Source: Tahibacter soli
GTDB taxonomy: Bacteria; Pseudomonadota; Gammaproteobacteria; Xanthomonadales; Rhodanobacteraceae
DNA: 64,000 bases
Direction: 5' to 3'
NCBI RefSeq assembly: GCF_025717065.2
Contig: NZ_JAOVZO020000018.1
Span: forward strand, 1,269,052 to 1,333,051
The notes beneath the pieces are model-generated. The model saw only the letters and a program-made list of their open reading frames with translations. It was not told the DNA's origin and made no database searches. Positions 16,206 to 24,973 of the stretch are shown here, piece by piece (the stretch's first letter is position 1; each line of letters starts with the position of its first letter). The translations under genes and the position numbers were made by a program.

Positions 16206-18332
16206 GTGTCGACCAAGCCCTTGTTCGCTATTGCCATCCTGTCGATGTTCGCCGGCACGGCAGCCGCATCGCAGACGACGATCGACGGTCCACCCGGCAG
16301 CGTCGCATTCGGTACGCGCGTTCTCACGCTGCCGAACGGCAACGTCGTCGTGACCGACCCGGATGCCGGCGGCGGCGCGGGCGCGGTGCATCTGTACACG
16401 CCGGCGGGCGTCAAAGTCAGCACGCTCACCGGTTCGATTCCCGCCGATCACGTCGGTTCCGGCGGCATCAAGGGCGTCGGCGATGGCCATTTCGTCGTCG
16501 TCAGTCCCGACTGGAACAACGGCGCGGCGACGAAGGCCGGCGCGGTGACCTGGATCAATGGCGCGACCGGTCTGAACGGCGTCGTTTCGAGTGCCAATTC
16601 GCTCGTGGGCAGCGTCACGGACGATCGCGTCGGCATCAACGGCGCCGATGCGCTCGCCGTGCTCGCGAACGGCAACTACGTGGTCAACAGCTGGACCTGG
16701 TCGAACGGCGGCACCACGTTCGTCGGCGCCGTGACCTGGGCGAACGGCAATGTCGGCATCGCCGGCCCCGTTTCCACCGCCAATTCGCTGGTCGGCACGA
16801 CGACCGGCGACGCTGTCGGCTCGTCCGGCGTGCGCGCGCTCGCGAACGGCAACTACGTCGTCGCGAGCCTCGGCTGGGCCAACGGCGCCGTGCAGAACGC
16901 CGGCGCCGTGACCTGGGCCAACGGCACGACCGGCCGCATCGGCGTCGTATCGACGTCGAACTCGCTCGTCGGTACGAAGACCGACGACTTCGTCGGCGAC
17001 AACGTCTACGTGCTCGCGAACGGCAACTACGTCGTCGGCAGCGCGCGCTGGGACAACGGCGCGCTCGTCGACGCCGGCGCGGTGACGCTCGGCGACGGCG
17101 CCGTCGGCCGCGTTGGCGTCGTGTCCGTCGCCAATTCGGCGGTCGGCAGCCACGCGGGCGACTCGCTCGGCCAGTCCGTCATGCCGCTCGCCGACGGCGA
17201 CTACGTCATTGCGTCGCGCTACTGGGACAACGCCGCGATCGTCGATGCCGGCGTGGCGCGCTGGTGCGACGGCGTCGCCGGCTGCGCCGGGGCGCTGACG
17301 ATCGCGAACGCGCTGATCGGCACGACCGCCGGCGATCAGGTCGGCTCGCGCGTCGTCGCGCTCGCGAACGGCAACTACATCGTCGGCTCGTCGCTGTGGA
17401 ACAACGGCGCGCTCGCCGGGGCCGGCGCCGTGACGTGGGGCAACGGCGCGACCGGCACGAAGGGCGCCGTGTCGGCGGCGAACTCGCTCGTCGGCAGCAA
17501 GGCCGGCGATCGCGTCGGGGTCGACCTCGAGCCGCTCGCGAACGGCAACTACGTCGTCGGCAGCTGGATGTGGCGCAACGGCGCGTCGACGAATGCCGGT
17601 GCCGCGACGTGGGGCAACGGCAACGGCGGCACGGTCGGCGCGGTGTCGGCCGCGAACTCTCTCGTCGGTACGACGGCCGGCGACAAGGTCGGCCTCGACG
17701 TGCTGGCGCTCGCCAACGGCCACTACGTCGTCGGCAGCACGTTCTGGAACAACGGCGCGATCGTCGGCGCCGGCGCGGCGACGTGGGGCAACGGCGTGAC
17801 CGGGATCACCGGCGCGGTGACGACCGCGAACTCGCTGGTCGGCTCGAAGGCGCAGGACCAGATCGGCGGCTCGCTGTTCGCGCTCGCCAACGGCAACTAC
17901 GTCGTGGGCAGCCGCTACTGGGACAACGGCGCGGTCGTCGATGCCGGCGCGCTGACCTGGGTCAACGGCGCGAAGGCGTATGTCGGCACCGTGTCGGCGG
18001 CCAATTCGTTCGTCGGCAGCCAGGACGGCGACGCGCTCGGTTCGTCGCAGAGCGTGTTCGCGCTCGCCGACGGCAGCTACGTTTCTCGCGCGATCGAATG
18101 GGATCTCGGCCCGTTCGCAAATTCGGGCGCCGTCACGCTGACGGGCGGCAACTATCGCCTGCGCGGACAGGTGGAGCCGTGGAACAGCGTGATCCCGCCG
18201 CAGGCGAGCGGCGGCCCGAAACTCTACATCACGTACGACCTGCCGAACGAACGGCTGGTCGTGGGCCGGCCCGTCGAGAACAAGGTGACGCTGTTCCGGC
18301 GCGATCAGCTGTTCGCGGACGGCCTCGATTGA
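16206..18332 (+). CDS. Secreted protein of eleven 58-residue repeats (DUF5650-like)
   Basis: A 708-residue protein starting with GTG at 16206, giving a good signal peptide (KPLFAIAILSMFAGTAAAS). Residues about 85-640 hold ten full copies and one partial copy of a repeat of about 58 residues: ANGNYVVGS..WDNG, then AGAVTWGNG..G, then GAVSAANSLVGS..GD.VG. The NGNYVV and NSLVGS blocks recall DUF5650-type or beta-propeller-like repeats; the family name is from memory and not checked. The C-terminus ends FRRDQLFADGLD, similar to I/L-F-x-x-G-F/L motifs in other secreted proteins of this window. A secreted repeat solenoid or propeller is inferred; no catalytic motif is seen. It converges with and overlaps the transporter gene by 28 bp. 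Confidence 0.8.
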   Translation: MSTKPLFAIAILSMFAGTAAASQTTIDGPPGSVAFGTRVLTLPNGNVVVTDPDAGGGAGAVHLYTPAGVKVSTLTGSIPADHVGSGGIKGVGDGHFVVVSPDWNNGAATKAGAVTWINGATGLNGVVSSANSLVGSVTDDRVGINGADALAVLANGNYVVNSWTWSNGGTTFVGAVTWANGNVGIAGPVSTANSLVGTTTGDAVGSSGVRALANGNYVVASLGWANGAVQNAGAVTWANGTTGRIGVVSTSNSLVGTKTDDFVGDNVYVLANGNYVVGSARWDNGALVDAGAVTLGDGAVGRVGVVSVANSAVGSHAGDSLGQSVMPLADGDYVIASRYWDNAAIVDAGVARWCDGVAGCAGALTIANALIGTTAGDQVGSRVVALANGNYIVGSSLWNNGALAGAGAVTWGNGATGTKGAVSAANSLVGSKAGDRVGVDLEPLANGNYVVGSWMWRNGASTNAGAATWGNGNGGTVGAVSAANSLVGTTAGDKVGLDVLALANGHYVVGSTFWNNGAIVGAGAATWGNGVTGITGAVTTANSLVGSKAQDQIGGSLFALANGNYVVGSRYWDNGAVVDAGALTWVNGAKAYVGTVSAANSFVGSQDGDALGSSQSVFALADGSYVSRAIEWDLGPFANSGAVTLTGGNYRLRGQVEPWNSVIPPQASGGPKLYITYDLPNERLVVGRPVENKVTLFRRDQLFADGLD

Positions 18333-19432
18333 GCTGGCCGCGCCGATAGAGTCAGACGCCAAAGGCCGAGCGACAGCAGCGGCAACACGTATACAAGAAG
18401 AAACGTCAGCGCGAGCCCGCGGTAGCCGCTCGCGATCAGCGCGACCATGCCGTAGCGGTCGGCGAGAAAGATCGAGCCGGCGAGCAGCGCGCTCGCGACG
18501 CCGAGGCGTGCCGGCGTCGCAAGCGTGCGCCCGTGCGCGGCGAATGACGACGCCACGCGCTCGTTGATCGCATGCACGATGCCGCAGCCGCTTTCGAGCA
18601 GCGCGAGGAAGATCATGAGCTGGAACAGCGCGTGAAACCACGGCAGGTTCAGGCGTTGCAGGAGAAAGTCCGACGGCAGCGTCTCGCTGCCGATCGCGGG
18701 ATAGAACGCGATCATGCAGACGAAGAACAGGATCGCCGGCAGCATCGCGAGCGGTCCGGCCGCGAGGCCCGCGATCACGGCGTCGCGGCGGCTCGTCAGA
18801 TGCCGCAGCGCCGGCAGGACGATCACCGCGCCGACGATGTTGTAACCCGCGTAAGTCAGACCGCCGGTCGCCCAGCCGTCGCTCGCCGCGGGAGTCGAGA
18901 AATTTTCGACGACGCGATCGCCGAACCTCGTCAGCGCGAGCACGACGAACGCTGCGTACACGGCGTACAGGAAGAACGTGACCCACTTGAACAGCCGCTC
19001 GACCGAATCGTTGCCGAACGCGACGACCCCGGCGACGCCGGCCATCAGGCACAGCGTGCCGGCGAGCGGCGGCCAGCCGAGCATCGCCACGCCGATCGCG
19101 CCGGCCGCGGCGCCGAACACCGCGAGCACGAGCACGAGAAACGCGAGGTACGCGATCTCGTAGACGAACCACGCGGGGCCGAGCAGCTCTCGGAAGAAAC
19201 GGCGGTAGTCGTACGCCGACGTCGCCTGCGCGAACGCGAACGTCGCGGCGCAAACGCCGCTCCAGACGAGCATCGCGAGCAGCATGCCGAGCACGCCGCC
19301 GACCGGCCCGGCGGGCAGGAAGAACTCGGCGAGTTCGCGTCCGGTCGCATAGCCCCCGCCGATCACGACGGCCTTGAACGCGAAGCCGGGCAGCAGGAAC
19401 CGGCGGAACCAGGTCGATCCGCCGGCGCGCAC
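18305..19432 (-). CDS. YkvI-like membrane transporter
   Basis: A 375-residue inner-membrane protein with about ten hydrophobic segments. FKAVVIGGGYATGRELAEFF (about residues 20-39) is the unwound first helix typical of YkvI and related APC-fold transporters. Later segments include GGLTYAGYNIVGAVIVLPAL and ESGCGIVHAINERV. The substrate is unknown; adjacency to a dipeptidase suggests an amino acid or peptide product (inference). GTG at 19432 is 2 nt past the dipeptidase stop, so they are co-transcribed. No ATG fits. The C-terminus overlaps the convergent repeat-protein gene by 28 bp. Confidence 0.8.
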   Translation of the reverse strand: MRAGGSTWFRRFLLPGFAFKAVVIGGGYATGRELAEFFLPAGPVGGVLGMLLAMLVWSGVCAATFAFAQATSAYDYRRFFRELLGPAWFVYEIAYLAFLVLVLAVFGAAAGAIGVAMLGWPPLAGTLCLMAGVAGVVAFGNDSVERLFKWVTFFLYAVYAAFVVLALTRFGDRVVENFSTPAASDGWATGGLTYAGYNIVGAVIVLPALRHLTSRRDAVIAGLAAGPLAMLPAILFFVCMIAFYPAIGSETLPSDFLLQRLNLPWFHALFQLMIFLALLESGCGIVHAINERVASSFAAHGRTLATPARLGVASALLAGSIFLADRYGMVALIASGYRGLALTFLLVYVLPLLSLGLWRLTLSARPAQSRPSANS

Positions 19433-19434
19433 GG

Positions 19435-20622
19435 TCAGCGCCAGACCTGGCCGAGCAGGCGGCGGAAATTGCCGCCGAGCACGAGGCCGATGTGGTCGTC
19501 GCCGTAGCCGCGGCGAATCAGCGCCTCGGTCAGGTCGTACGTCTTGGTCGGATGGTTGAAGCCGTCGATGTCGATCTTTTCGCGAAATCCATAACTGGCT
19601 TTGTACGCGGCCTTGAGCGCGGCCACCTGGTCGGCCGGCATCGCGTCGTAGCCGTACAGATCGGCGTCCGAACCGATGCCGACGTGTTCGATGCCGACGA
19701 GCTTGACGACGTGGTCGATATGGTCGACGAGATGCTCGATCGTCGTCGGCTCCTTGCCCGCGACGAACATGCGCACGCCGGTGATGCCCATGACGCCGCC
19801 TTTCGCCGCGAGCTTTTTGATCGCCTCGTCGGTCTTCAGGCGCGGGTGATCGTTCAACGCGCGGCAGTTCGAATGCGTGATCGCGATCGGACCCTTCGCG
19901 AGCTCGATCGCGTCGAGCGTCGTGCGGTCGCCGCAGTGCGAGACGTCGACGAGCATGCCGACCTCGTTCATCGCCGCGACGATCTTCACGCCGAAGTCCG
20001 ACAGGCCGCCGTCGACGCGTTCGGTCGCGCCCGCGCCGATCAGGTTCTGGCTGTTGTACGTGAGCTGTGCGCAGCGCAGGCCGAGCTGATGGAACGTTTT
20101 CACGTCTTCGACGGCGTAGAACTGTTCGGCGTTCTGCAGGCCCATGATCACCGCGATCTTCTTCTGTTCGCGCGCGCGGTCGAGATCGGCGGCGCGGTCG
20201 ACGAGCGCGAACAGGTTCGCGTTGCGCGCGATGAAACCGTTCCAGCCGGCGAGATATTTGAAGCAGTGCTCGCGCGCGTCGGTGCCGCCGAGGCCCCAGG
20301 CGTTGTGGAAGCCGGTGATGCCGCTCGCGCGAAACGCCACGGCTTCGGCGTCGGTCAGCGGTTTGGCGTAGATGTCGTCGCTGAGGTCGAGCCGCAGCGG
20401 CGCGAGCATGTCGATGACGAGCGAGCGTTCGACGACGCGTCGCGCGCGAGCCGAGTACTTGCGCGGATCGGCCGTTGCGGGCGCGGCGAACGCGCGTCGC
20501 GACAGCGCGGCGGAACCGGCGACGGCGATCGCCGCGGCGGCGGCCTGCAGCACGCGGCGGCGGCCGGTGTTTGCGAGTTCGACGGTCGGGAAAGCGGTGG
20601 GCGATGCCGGTCGTGTTTTCAT
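19435..20622 (-). CDS. Tat-exported membrane dipeptidase (peptidase M19)
   Basis: A 395-residue M19-family protein. A Tat signal, GRRRVLQAAAAAIAVAGSAA, precedes an Ala-rich cleavage region near residue 48. Family blocks are MGLQNAEQF, DVSHCGDRT (zinc ligand His), ITHSNCRAL (zinc ligand His) and VGIGSDADLYGY. The usual HxD zinc pair near the N-terminus (DGHNDLP-like) is replaced by VIDMLAPLRLD, so one zinc site is altered. The protein may cleave dipeptides in the periplasm or have shifted function. ATG at 20622 was chosen because it starts the Tat signal; the frame extends 24 codons further upstream. It sits directly upstream of the YkvI-like transporter. Confidence 0.88.
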   Translation of the reverse strand: MKTRPASPTAFPTVELANTGRRRVLQAAAAAIAVAGSAALSRRAFAAPATADPRKYSARARRVVERSLVIDMLAPLRLDLSDDIYAKPLTDAEAVAFRASGITGFHNAWGLGGTDAREHCFKYLAGWNGFIARNANLFALVDRAADLDRAREQKKIAVIMGLQNAEQFYAVEDVKTFHQLGLRCAQLTYNSQNLIGAGATERVDGGLSDFGVKIVAAMNEVGMLVDVSHCGDRTTLDAIELAKGPIAITHSNCRALNDHPRLKTDEAIKKLAAKGGVMGITGVRMFVAGKEPTTIEHLVDHIDHVVKLVGIEHVGIGSDADLYGYDAMPADQVAALKAAYKASYGFREKIDIDGFNHPTKTYDLTEALIRRGYGDDHIGLVLGGNFRRLLGQVWR

Positions 20623-20625
20623 AAT

Positions 20626-20649
20626 CAGAAAATCGTATTTCGGTTTCTG
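20626..20649. promoter_or_regulatory. Inverted repeat upstream of the dipeptidase gene
   Basis: CAGAAA at 20626-20631 and TTTCTG at 20644-20649 form an inverted repeat in an AT-rich 30-bp stretch immediately before the dipeptidase ATG. It could be an operator or leader hairpin; no cognate regulator is evident beyond the adjacent GlxA-type gene. Confidence 0.3.
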
Positions 20650-20698
20650 AAATTGACACGTGCCGCCGCGGAAAGTCAAACGGCGTTGCAGCAATCGC

Positions 20699-21637
20699 TC
20701 AGCCGGTTTCGCGCGCGTGCCGCCGCAACGCCTGCGGCGGCTGGCCGAACGCGCGCACGAACGCGCGGCGCATGCGTTCGCGGTCGGCGAAGCCGGTCTC
20801 GCGCGCGACGACGTCGACCGGATGCCGCGTCTCGTCGAGCATCAGCCGCGCCGCTTCCACGCGCAGCCGCTCGACCGCCTTCGCCGGCGACTGCCCGGTC
20901 TCGCTGCGGAACGCGCGGCTGAACTGGCGCGCGCTCAAGTTCGCCGCCGCGGCGAGTTCGTCGACCGACAGCGCGCGCTTCAGATTCCGGCGCGCGTAGA
21001 CGAGGGCGGTCTGGATGCGGTCGGACTTCGCCTCGAGATCGAGCAGCGCCGAGAACTGCGACTGGCCGCCGGCGCGGCGGTGGTACAGCACGAACTTGCG
21101 CGCGACCGTGCGCGCGAGCGCCGCGCCGTGGTCGGCCTCGACGAGCGCGAGCGCGACGTCGAGGCCGGCGCTCATGCCGGCCGAGGTCCAGATCGGCCCG
21201 TCGATCGTGTAGATGCGGTCGTCGTCCAGTCGGATCGACGGAAACCGCGACGCGAGTTCGCGCGCGAGCAGCCAGTGCGTCGTCGCGCGGCGGCCGTCGA
21301 GCAGGCCCGCCTCGCCGAGCAGGAACGCGCCGGTGCAGATCGACACGACGCGGCGCGAACGCCGCACCGCGCGGCGCAGGTAGGCGACGACGCGCGGCAG
21401 CGGCGGCGGCGCGCCGACGCCGCCGCAGACGATGACCGTGTCGAACGCCGTGCGGCCGAACGGCTTCGTCTCGACGCGCAGTCCGGCCGAATCGGCGACC
21501 GCGCCGCCGCGCTCGGATACGACGGTCACGTCGTAGCGCGGCACCGGCGCTTCGAGATTCGCGAACTCGAAGACCGACATCGCCGCGAGGCTCATGATCT
21601 GAAAACCCGGAAAGACGACGAACGCGACGCGCTGCAT
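20699..21637 (-). CDS. GlxA-family transcriptional regulator (DJ-1/PfpI plus AraC)
   Basis: A 312-residue protein. The N-terminal DJ-1/PfpI-like domain has VVFPGFQIMSLAAMSVFEFA (about residues 6-25) and the nucleophile-elbow region VVSICTGAFLLGEAGLL (about 96-112). The AraC-type helix-turn-helix region (about 215-310) has LSVDELAAAANLSARQFSRA and a second helix pair around DVVARETGFADRERMRRAF. This is the standard GlxA regulator architecture. ATG at 21637 starts exactly at the MQRVAFVVFPGF strand. It is divergent from an SDR gene 113 bp away, its most likely target. Confidence 0.92.
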   Translation of the reverse strand: MQRVAFVVFPGFQIMSLAAMSVFEFANLEAPVPRYDVTVVSERGGAVADSAGLRVETKPFGRTAFDTVIVCGGVGAPPPLPRVVAYLRRAVRRSRRVVSICTGAFLLGEAGLLDGRRATTHWLLARELASRFPSIRLDDDRIYTIDGPIWTSAGMSAGLDVALALVEADHGAALARTVARKFVLYHRRAGGQSQFSALLDLEAKSDRIQTALVYARRNLKRALSVDELAAAANLSARQFSRAFRSETGQSPAKAVERLRVEAARLMLDETRHPVDVVARETGFADRERMRRAFVRAFGQPPQALRRHARETG

Positions 21638-21676
21638 GGCGATGGCTCCACAGAATGACCGAAAAGGTGGCATCCA

Positions 21677-21690
21677 TGACATTTAAGTCA
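21677..21690. promoter_or_regulatory. AT-rich dyad between divergent GlxA-type regulator and SDR
   Basis: TGACATTTAAGTCA has arms TGAC/GTCA around an AT-rich core in the 113-bp divergent spacer. It is a candidate operator for the GlxA-type regulator. Confidence 0.35.
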
Positions 21691-21750
21691 ATGGGGGCAG
21701 CATACATCGTTTGCGCCGACACCCGCATGTCGCGGGCGAGGAGCAAGGCG

Positions 21751-22548
21751 ATGACCAATTCCATCACTCCGGGCACGGCCCTCATCACCGGCGCGTCGTC
21801 GGGTATCGGCGCGATCTACGCCGACCGGCTCGCGCGCCGCGGCCACGATCTCGTGCTCGTCGCGCGCAGCCGCGACAAGCTCGACGCGCTCGCGCAGCGC
21901 CTGCGCGCGGCGACGGGCCGCGCCGTCGACGTGCTCCCGGCCGATCTCGCCGACCGCGCCGATCTGGCGCGCGTCGAGGCGCGGCTCGCGAGCGATGCCG
22001 CGATCACCGTGCTCGTCAACAACGCCGGCATCGGCGCGTACGGCGCGCTCGTCGACACGCCGGTCGAACGCGTCGATCCGATGATCGACCTCAACGTCAC
22101 GGCGCTGACGCGGCTGACGTATGCCGCGGTGCCGGGCATGGTCGCGCGCGGACGCGGCACGATCGTCAACATCGCGTCGATCGTCGCGATCGCGCCGGAG
22201 CTGCTCAACGGCGTCTACGGCGCGTCGAAGGCCTATGTGCTGTCGCTGTCGCAGTCGCTCGCGCACGAACTCGACCGCAAGGGCGTGCGCGTGCAGGCCG
22301 TGCTGCCCGGCGCGACGGCAACCGAGTTCTGGGACGTCGCCGGCGTCGACATCGGCAACCTGCCGAAGGAGATGGTCATGTCGGCCGACGCGATGGTCGA
22401 CGCGGCGCTCGCGGGCCTCGACCTCGGCGAGTTCGCGACGATTCCGGCGCTGCCCGACGCGGCCGACTGGCAGCGCTACGAGGACGCGCGGCAACGGATG
22501 CGGCCGAACCTGTCGCATACGCAGCCGGCCGCGCGCTATCGCGCGTGA
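21751..22548 (+). CDS. SDR family NAD(P)-dependent oxidoreductase
   Basis: A 265-residue classical short-chain dehydrogenase. The cofactor motif TGASSGIG is at about residues 14-21, with VLVNNAGIGAYG at about 85-96. The catalytic residues are Ser in IVNIASIVAI and Tyr-x-x-x-Lys in YGASKAYV (about residues 153-157). VLPGATATEFW is the usual PG segment. ATG at 21751 was chosen over an in-frame start 99 nt upstream because GAGGAG lies 7 nt before it and the TGASSGIG motif then falls at the normal distance. Substrate unknown. Divergent from the GlxA-type regulator. Confidence 0.92.
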   Translation: MTNSITPGTALITGASSGIGAIYADRLARRGHDLVLVARSRDKLDALAQRLRAATGRAVDVLPADLADRADLARVEARLASDAAITVLVNNAGIGAYGALVDTPVERVDPMIDLNVTALTRLTYAAVPGMVARGRGTIVNIASIVAIAPELLNGVYGASKAYVLSLSQSLAHELDRKGVRVQAVLPGATATEFWDVAGVDIGNLPKEMVMSADAMVDAALAGLDLGEFATIPALPDAADWQRYEDARQRMRPNLSHTQPAARYRA

Positions 22549-22590
22549 AGCGTGCCCGCGCGGTCCTTCGCGGTCCGCGCGGCGCGGCGT

Positions 22591-23088
22591 TCAGCGGCCG
22601 TGTTCGGCGTAGGGCGTCGTCGTGCCGTCGCGCCCCACGAGCTCGACGGTATACGGCTGCACGCGGCCGTCCGGCAGTTCCATGCCGGGCGAGCCCGCCG
22701 GCATGCCCGGCACCGTCAACCCCTTCGCGTCGGGCTTCTCGGCGAGCAGGCGCTTGACGTCGTCGAGCGGCACGTGGCCTTCGATGAAGTAGCCGCCGAC
22801 TTCGGCCGTGTGGCACGAGCCTTTCGCGTACGGCACGCCGACGCGCTGCTTGACCGGACTCATGTCTTCGATCTCGCGCACGGTCACGACGAAGCCGGCC
22901 TTGCGCGCGTGCTCGACCCACAGGCCGCAGCAGCCGCAGGTGGGGCTCTTGTGCACGATCATTTCCGGCAGTGCCGCCGTGCCGGGCTTCGACGGCGCGG
23001 GCTTGTCGGCGTATGCCGGCATCGCGGCGAAGAGCGCGAATGCGAGCGCCGCACGGCGGGCGAGGGGATTCTTCCAGAAAGAAACCAT
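22591..23088 (-). CDS. DUF411 periplasmic metal-binding protein
   Basis: A 165-residue secreted protein with signal peptide (AALAFALFAAMPAYA, cleaved near residue 27). The mature part starts with the DUF411 hallmark VHKSPTCGCCGLWVEHARKA (about residues 44-63), a Cys-rich CGCC metal site. PYAKGSCHTAEVGGYFIEGHVP is the second family block (cited as parts: KGSCHTAEV, GYFIEGHVP). DUF411 proteins accompany copper-resistance operons. It is last in copL-TolC-MCO-NTF2-DUF411, and its ATG shares one base with the upstream TAA. A role in periplasmic copper binding or delivery is inferred from family and context. Confidence 0.9.
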   Translation of the reverse strand: MVSFWKNPLARRAALAFALFAAMPAYADKPAPSKPGTAALPEMIVHKSPTCGCCGLWVEHARKAGFVVTVREIEDMSPVKQRVGVPYAKGSCHTAEVGGYFIEGHVPLDDVKRLLAEKPDAKGLTVPGMPAGSPGMELPDGRVQPYTVELVGRDGTTTPYAEHGR

Positions 23089-23558
23089 TACTTTTCTCCG
23101 GTTTTGTCGGGTCGCGACGACCAGTGGATATGCACGATGCGCCAGCCGTCCGGCGTCTGCGCGAGCACCATCGTTTCGGTGCTCAGGAGCTTCACGGGCT
23201 TGCCTTTCGACACGGCTGCGACGCGCGACTCGCTGCCGACCCACGCGAGCGCGCCGCGCGCCTTCGCGGTGCGCCATACCGGCGTCACCGTCGCGCCGCG
23301 CAGGAACTCGGCGTCCGCGCCGAGGTGATGCGCCGCGTATTCGTCGCGCGACCGCTCGACGCCGCCGCTTTCGAGGATCGTCGCTGCGGGATCGAGCAGG
23401 TTCAGCGCGACCGCGGTATCGCCCGACGCGAGCGCCTTGCCGAACGCGTCGACCACGGCGACCGGCGCGGCGGCGTTCGCGTCGATGTCCGCCGCGTACG
23501 CGAAACCGCCGGACACGGCGAGCGCGATGATAAAAACACGACTTTTCCACGACGACAT
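23088..23558 (-). CDS. Secreted NTF2-like/DUF4440-type protein in copper operon
   Basis: A 156-residue protein with an N-terminal signal (RVFIIALAVSGGFAYA). The mature part reads as a SnoaL/DUF4440 NTF2-like cone: VVDAFGKALASGDTAVALNL (about residues 36-55), a middle strand-rich region and the terminal strand GWRIVHIHWSSR. No catalytic residues are obvious; such proteins often occur in copper operons. ATG at 23558 has GGAGG 6 nt upstream. An ATG at 23564 would overlap the oxidase stop as ATGA but would leave no space after GGAGG, so 23558 is preferred. Confidence 0.8.
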   Translation of the reverse strand: MSSWKSRVFIIALAVSGGFAYAADIDANAAAPVAVVDAFGKALASGDTAVALNLLDPAATILESGGVERSRDEYAAHHLGADAEFLRGATVTPVWRTAKARGALAWVGSESRVAAVSKGKPVKLLSTETMVLAQTPDGWRIVHIHWSSRPDKTGEK

Positions 23559-23560
23559 GC

Positions 23561-24973
23561 TCATCCTCCGTGCTTGGAATGGTCCATGACCGCAGGTTCG
23601 GGCGGCGTCGCATCCGGCGCTGCCGGACGTTTCTGCGTTGCCGGCCCGTATGGCGTGCGGCGGTGCGGGCTGCCGAAGTCCGGGTCGGAACTCACGCGGC
23701 GCGCGAGCTTGTCCTTCGGATAGCGGTACCAGCCCGGATCGCGGTAGTCGTCGGGCGACTGGTCGTCGCGCACCTTGAGCACCGTGAACATGCCGCCCAT
23801 CTCGATCGGTCCGAACTGGCCGTCGCCGGCCATCATCGCGAGCGTGTTCTCCGGGCCTCGCATGCCCGCCGCGACGTGCGTCGCATGCTCGCTCATGCCG
23901 TCCTTGCCCATCGCCATGTAGCCCGGCAGCATCTGCCGGATCTGCGCCTCGACGCCGCGCTGGTCGACGCCGACCGTGTTCGGAATCTCGTGCCCCATCG
24001 GCCCCATCGTGTGGTGCGACATGTGACAGTGCAGCGCCCAGTCGCCCGGTTCCGTCGCGACGAATTCGAAGTCGCGCATCTGGCCGACGCCGACGATCTC
24101 GGTCACCTCGCGCCGCCACTGTTCGCGCGGCCAGCGGCCGGCGTCGGAGCCCGTCACCCAGAACGGGTTGCTGTGCAGGTGGATCGGGTGGTTCCACATC
24201 GAGAGATTCCCGACGCGCAGCCGCAGGCGTTCGCCGGTGCGCATGACGAGCGGGTCGATCGCCGGAAACACCTTCGAGTTGAACGTCCACAGGTCGAAGT
24301 CCTGCATCACGCTCGGGTCGGGCCGGTAGGTGCCCGGATGCAGCGCCCAGTTGTGCAGCAGGATCGCGTAGTCGCGGTCGATCGGCACGTCTTCGCCGTT
24401 CTTCGGATGGATGATGAACAGGCCCATCATGCCGAACGCCATCTGCGTCATCTCGTCGGCGTGCGGGTGGTACATGTGCGTGCCGTGCTGTTTCAGCGTG
24501 TACTCGTACACATAGGTTTCGCCCGGCCCGATCGCGCGCTGGTTGAGGCCGGCGATGCCGTCGTAGCCGTTCGGCAGGTCGATGCCGTGCCAGTGAACGG
24601 TCGTCGGTTCGTTCAACCGGTTGGTGACGAAGATGCGCACGACGTCGCCTTCGACCGCCTCGATCGTCGGCCCCGGCGTCGTGCCGTTGTAGCCCCAGCA
24701 CTTCGCGCGCGAGCCCGGCGCGAATTCGTGTTCCACTTCCTCGGCCACGAGGTGGAATTCCTTGACGCCGCCGTTCATGCGGTGCGGCAAGGTCCAGCCG
24801 TTGAGCGTCTGCACGGGCTTGTAGCCTTGCGCGGTGCGACCGGTGCGCGGCGGCGCGGGTTCCGCACCGTGTCCGGCCGGATGCTGCGCTTGTGCGGTGC
24901 GCAGATGGGTCGCGGCGACGAGCCCCGCGCCGCCCGCGCCGATGTATTGCAGCAGTTCGCGTCGTGTGGTCAT
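23561..24973 (-). CDS. Multicopper oxidase (CopA-like), Tat-exported
   Basis: A 470-residue multicopper oxidase. Twin-arginine N-terminus (MTTRRELLQYIGAGGAG) followed by cleavage near residue 30. Copper motifs: TTVHWHGIDLP (about residue 120), THMYHPHADEM (about 160), NHPIHLHSNPF (about 280) and WALHCHMSHHTMGPMG (about 330). The His-Cys-His motif supports a type 1 site linked to the trinuclear cluster. The C-terminus ends AVMDHSKHGG, adding Met/His metal-binding residues. It probably oxidises Cu(I) in the periplasm. ATG at 24973 overlaps the TolC-like stop by 4 nt (ATGA). It is shorter than classical CopA (about 600 residues). Confidence 0.92.
   Translation of the reverse strand: MTTRRELLQYIGAGGAGLVAATHLRTAQAQHPAGHGAEPAPPRTGRTAQGYKPVQTLNGWTLPHRMNGGVKEFHLVAEEVEHEFAPGSRAKCWGYNGTTPGPTIEAVEGDVVRIFVTNRLNEPTTVHWHGIDLPNGYDGIAGLNQRAIGPGETYVYEYTLKQHGTHMYHPHADEMTQMAFGMMGLFIIHPKNGEDVPIDRDYAILLHNWALHPGTYRPDPSVMQDFDLWTFNSKVFPAIDPLVMRTGERLRLRVGNLSMWNHPIHLHSNPFWVTGSDAGRWPREQWRREVTEIVGVGQMRDFEFVATEPGDWALHCHMSHHTMGPMGHEIPNTVGVDQRGVEAQIRQMLPGYMAMGKDGMSEHATHVAAGMRGPENTLAMMAGDGQFGPIEMGGMFTVLKVRDDQSPDDYRDPGWYRYPKDKLARRVSSDPDFGSPHRRTPYGPATQKRPAAPDATPPEPAVMDHSKHGG

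Noticed and set aside
15813..19253. An 1146-residue minus ORF across the 58-residue-repeat gene
   Set aside because: Only its first-translated and last-translated segments belong to real minus-strand proteins (YkvI-like transporter frame shadow and DUF3297); the middle is an antisense shadow without a motif.
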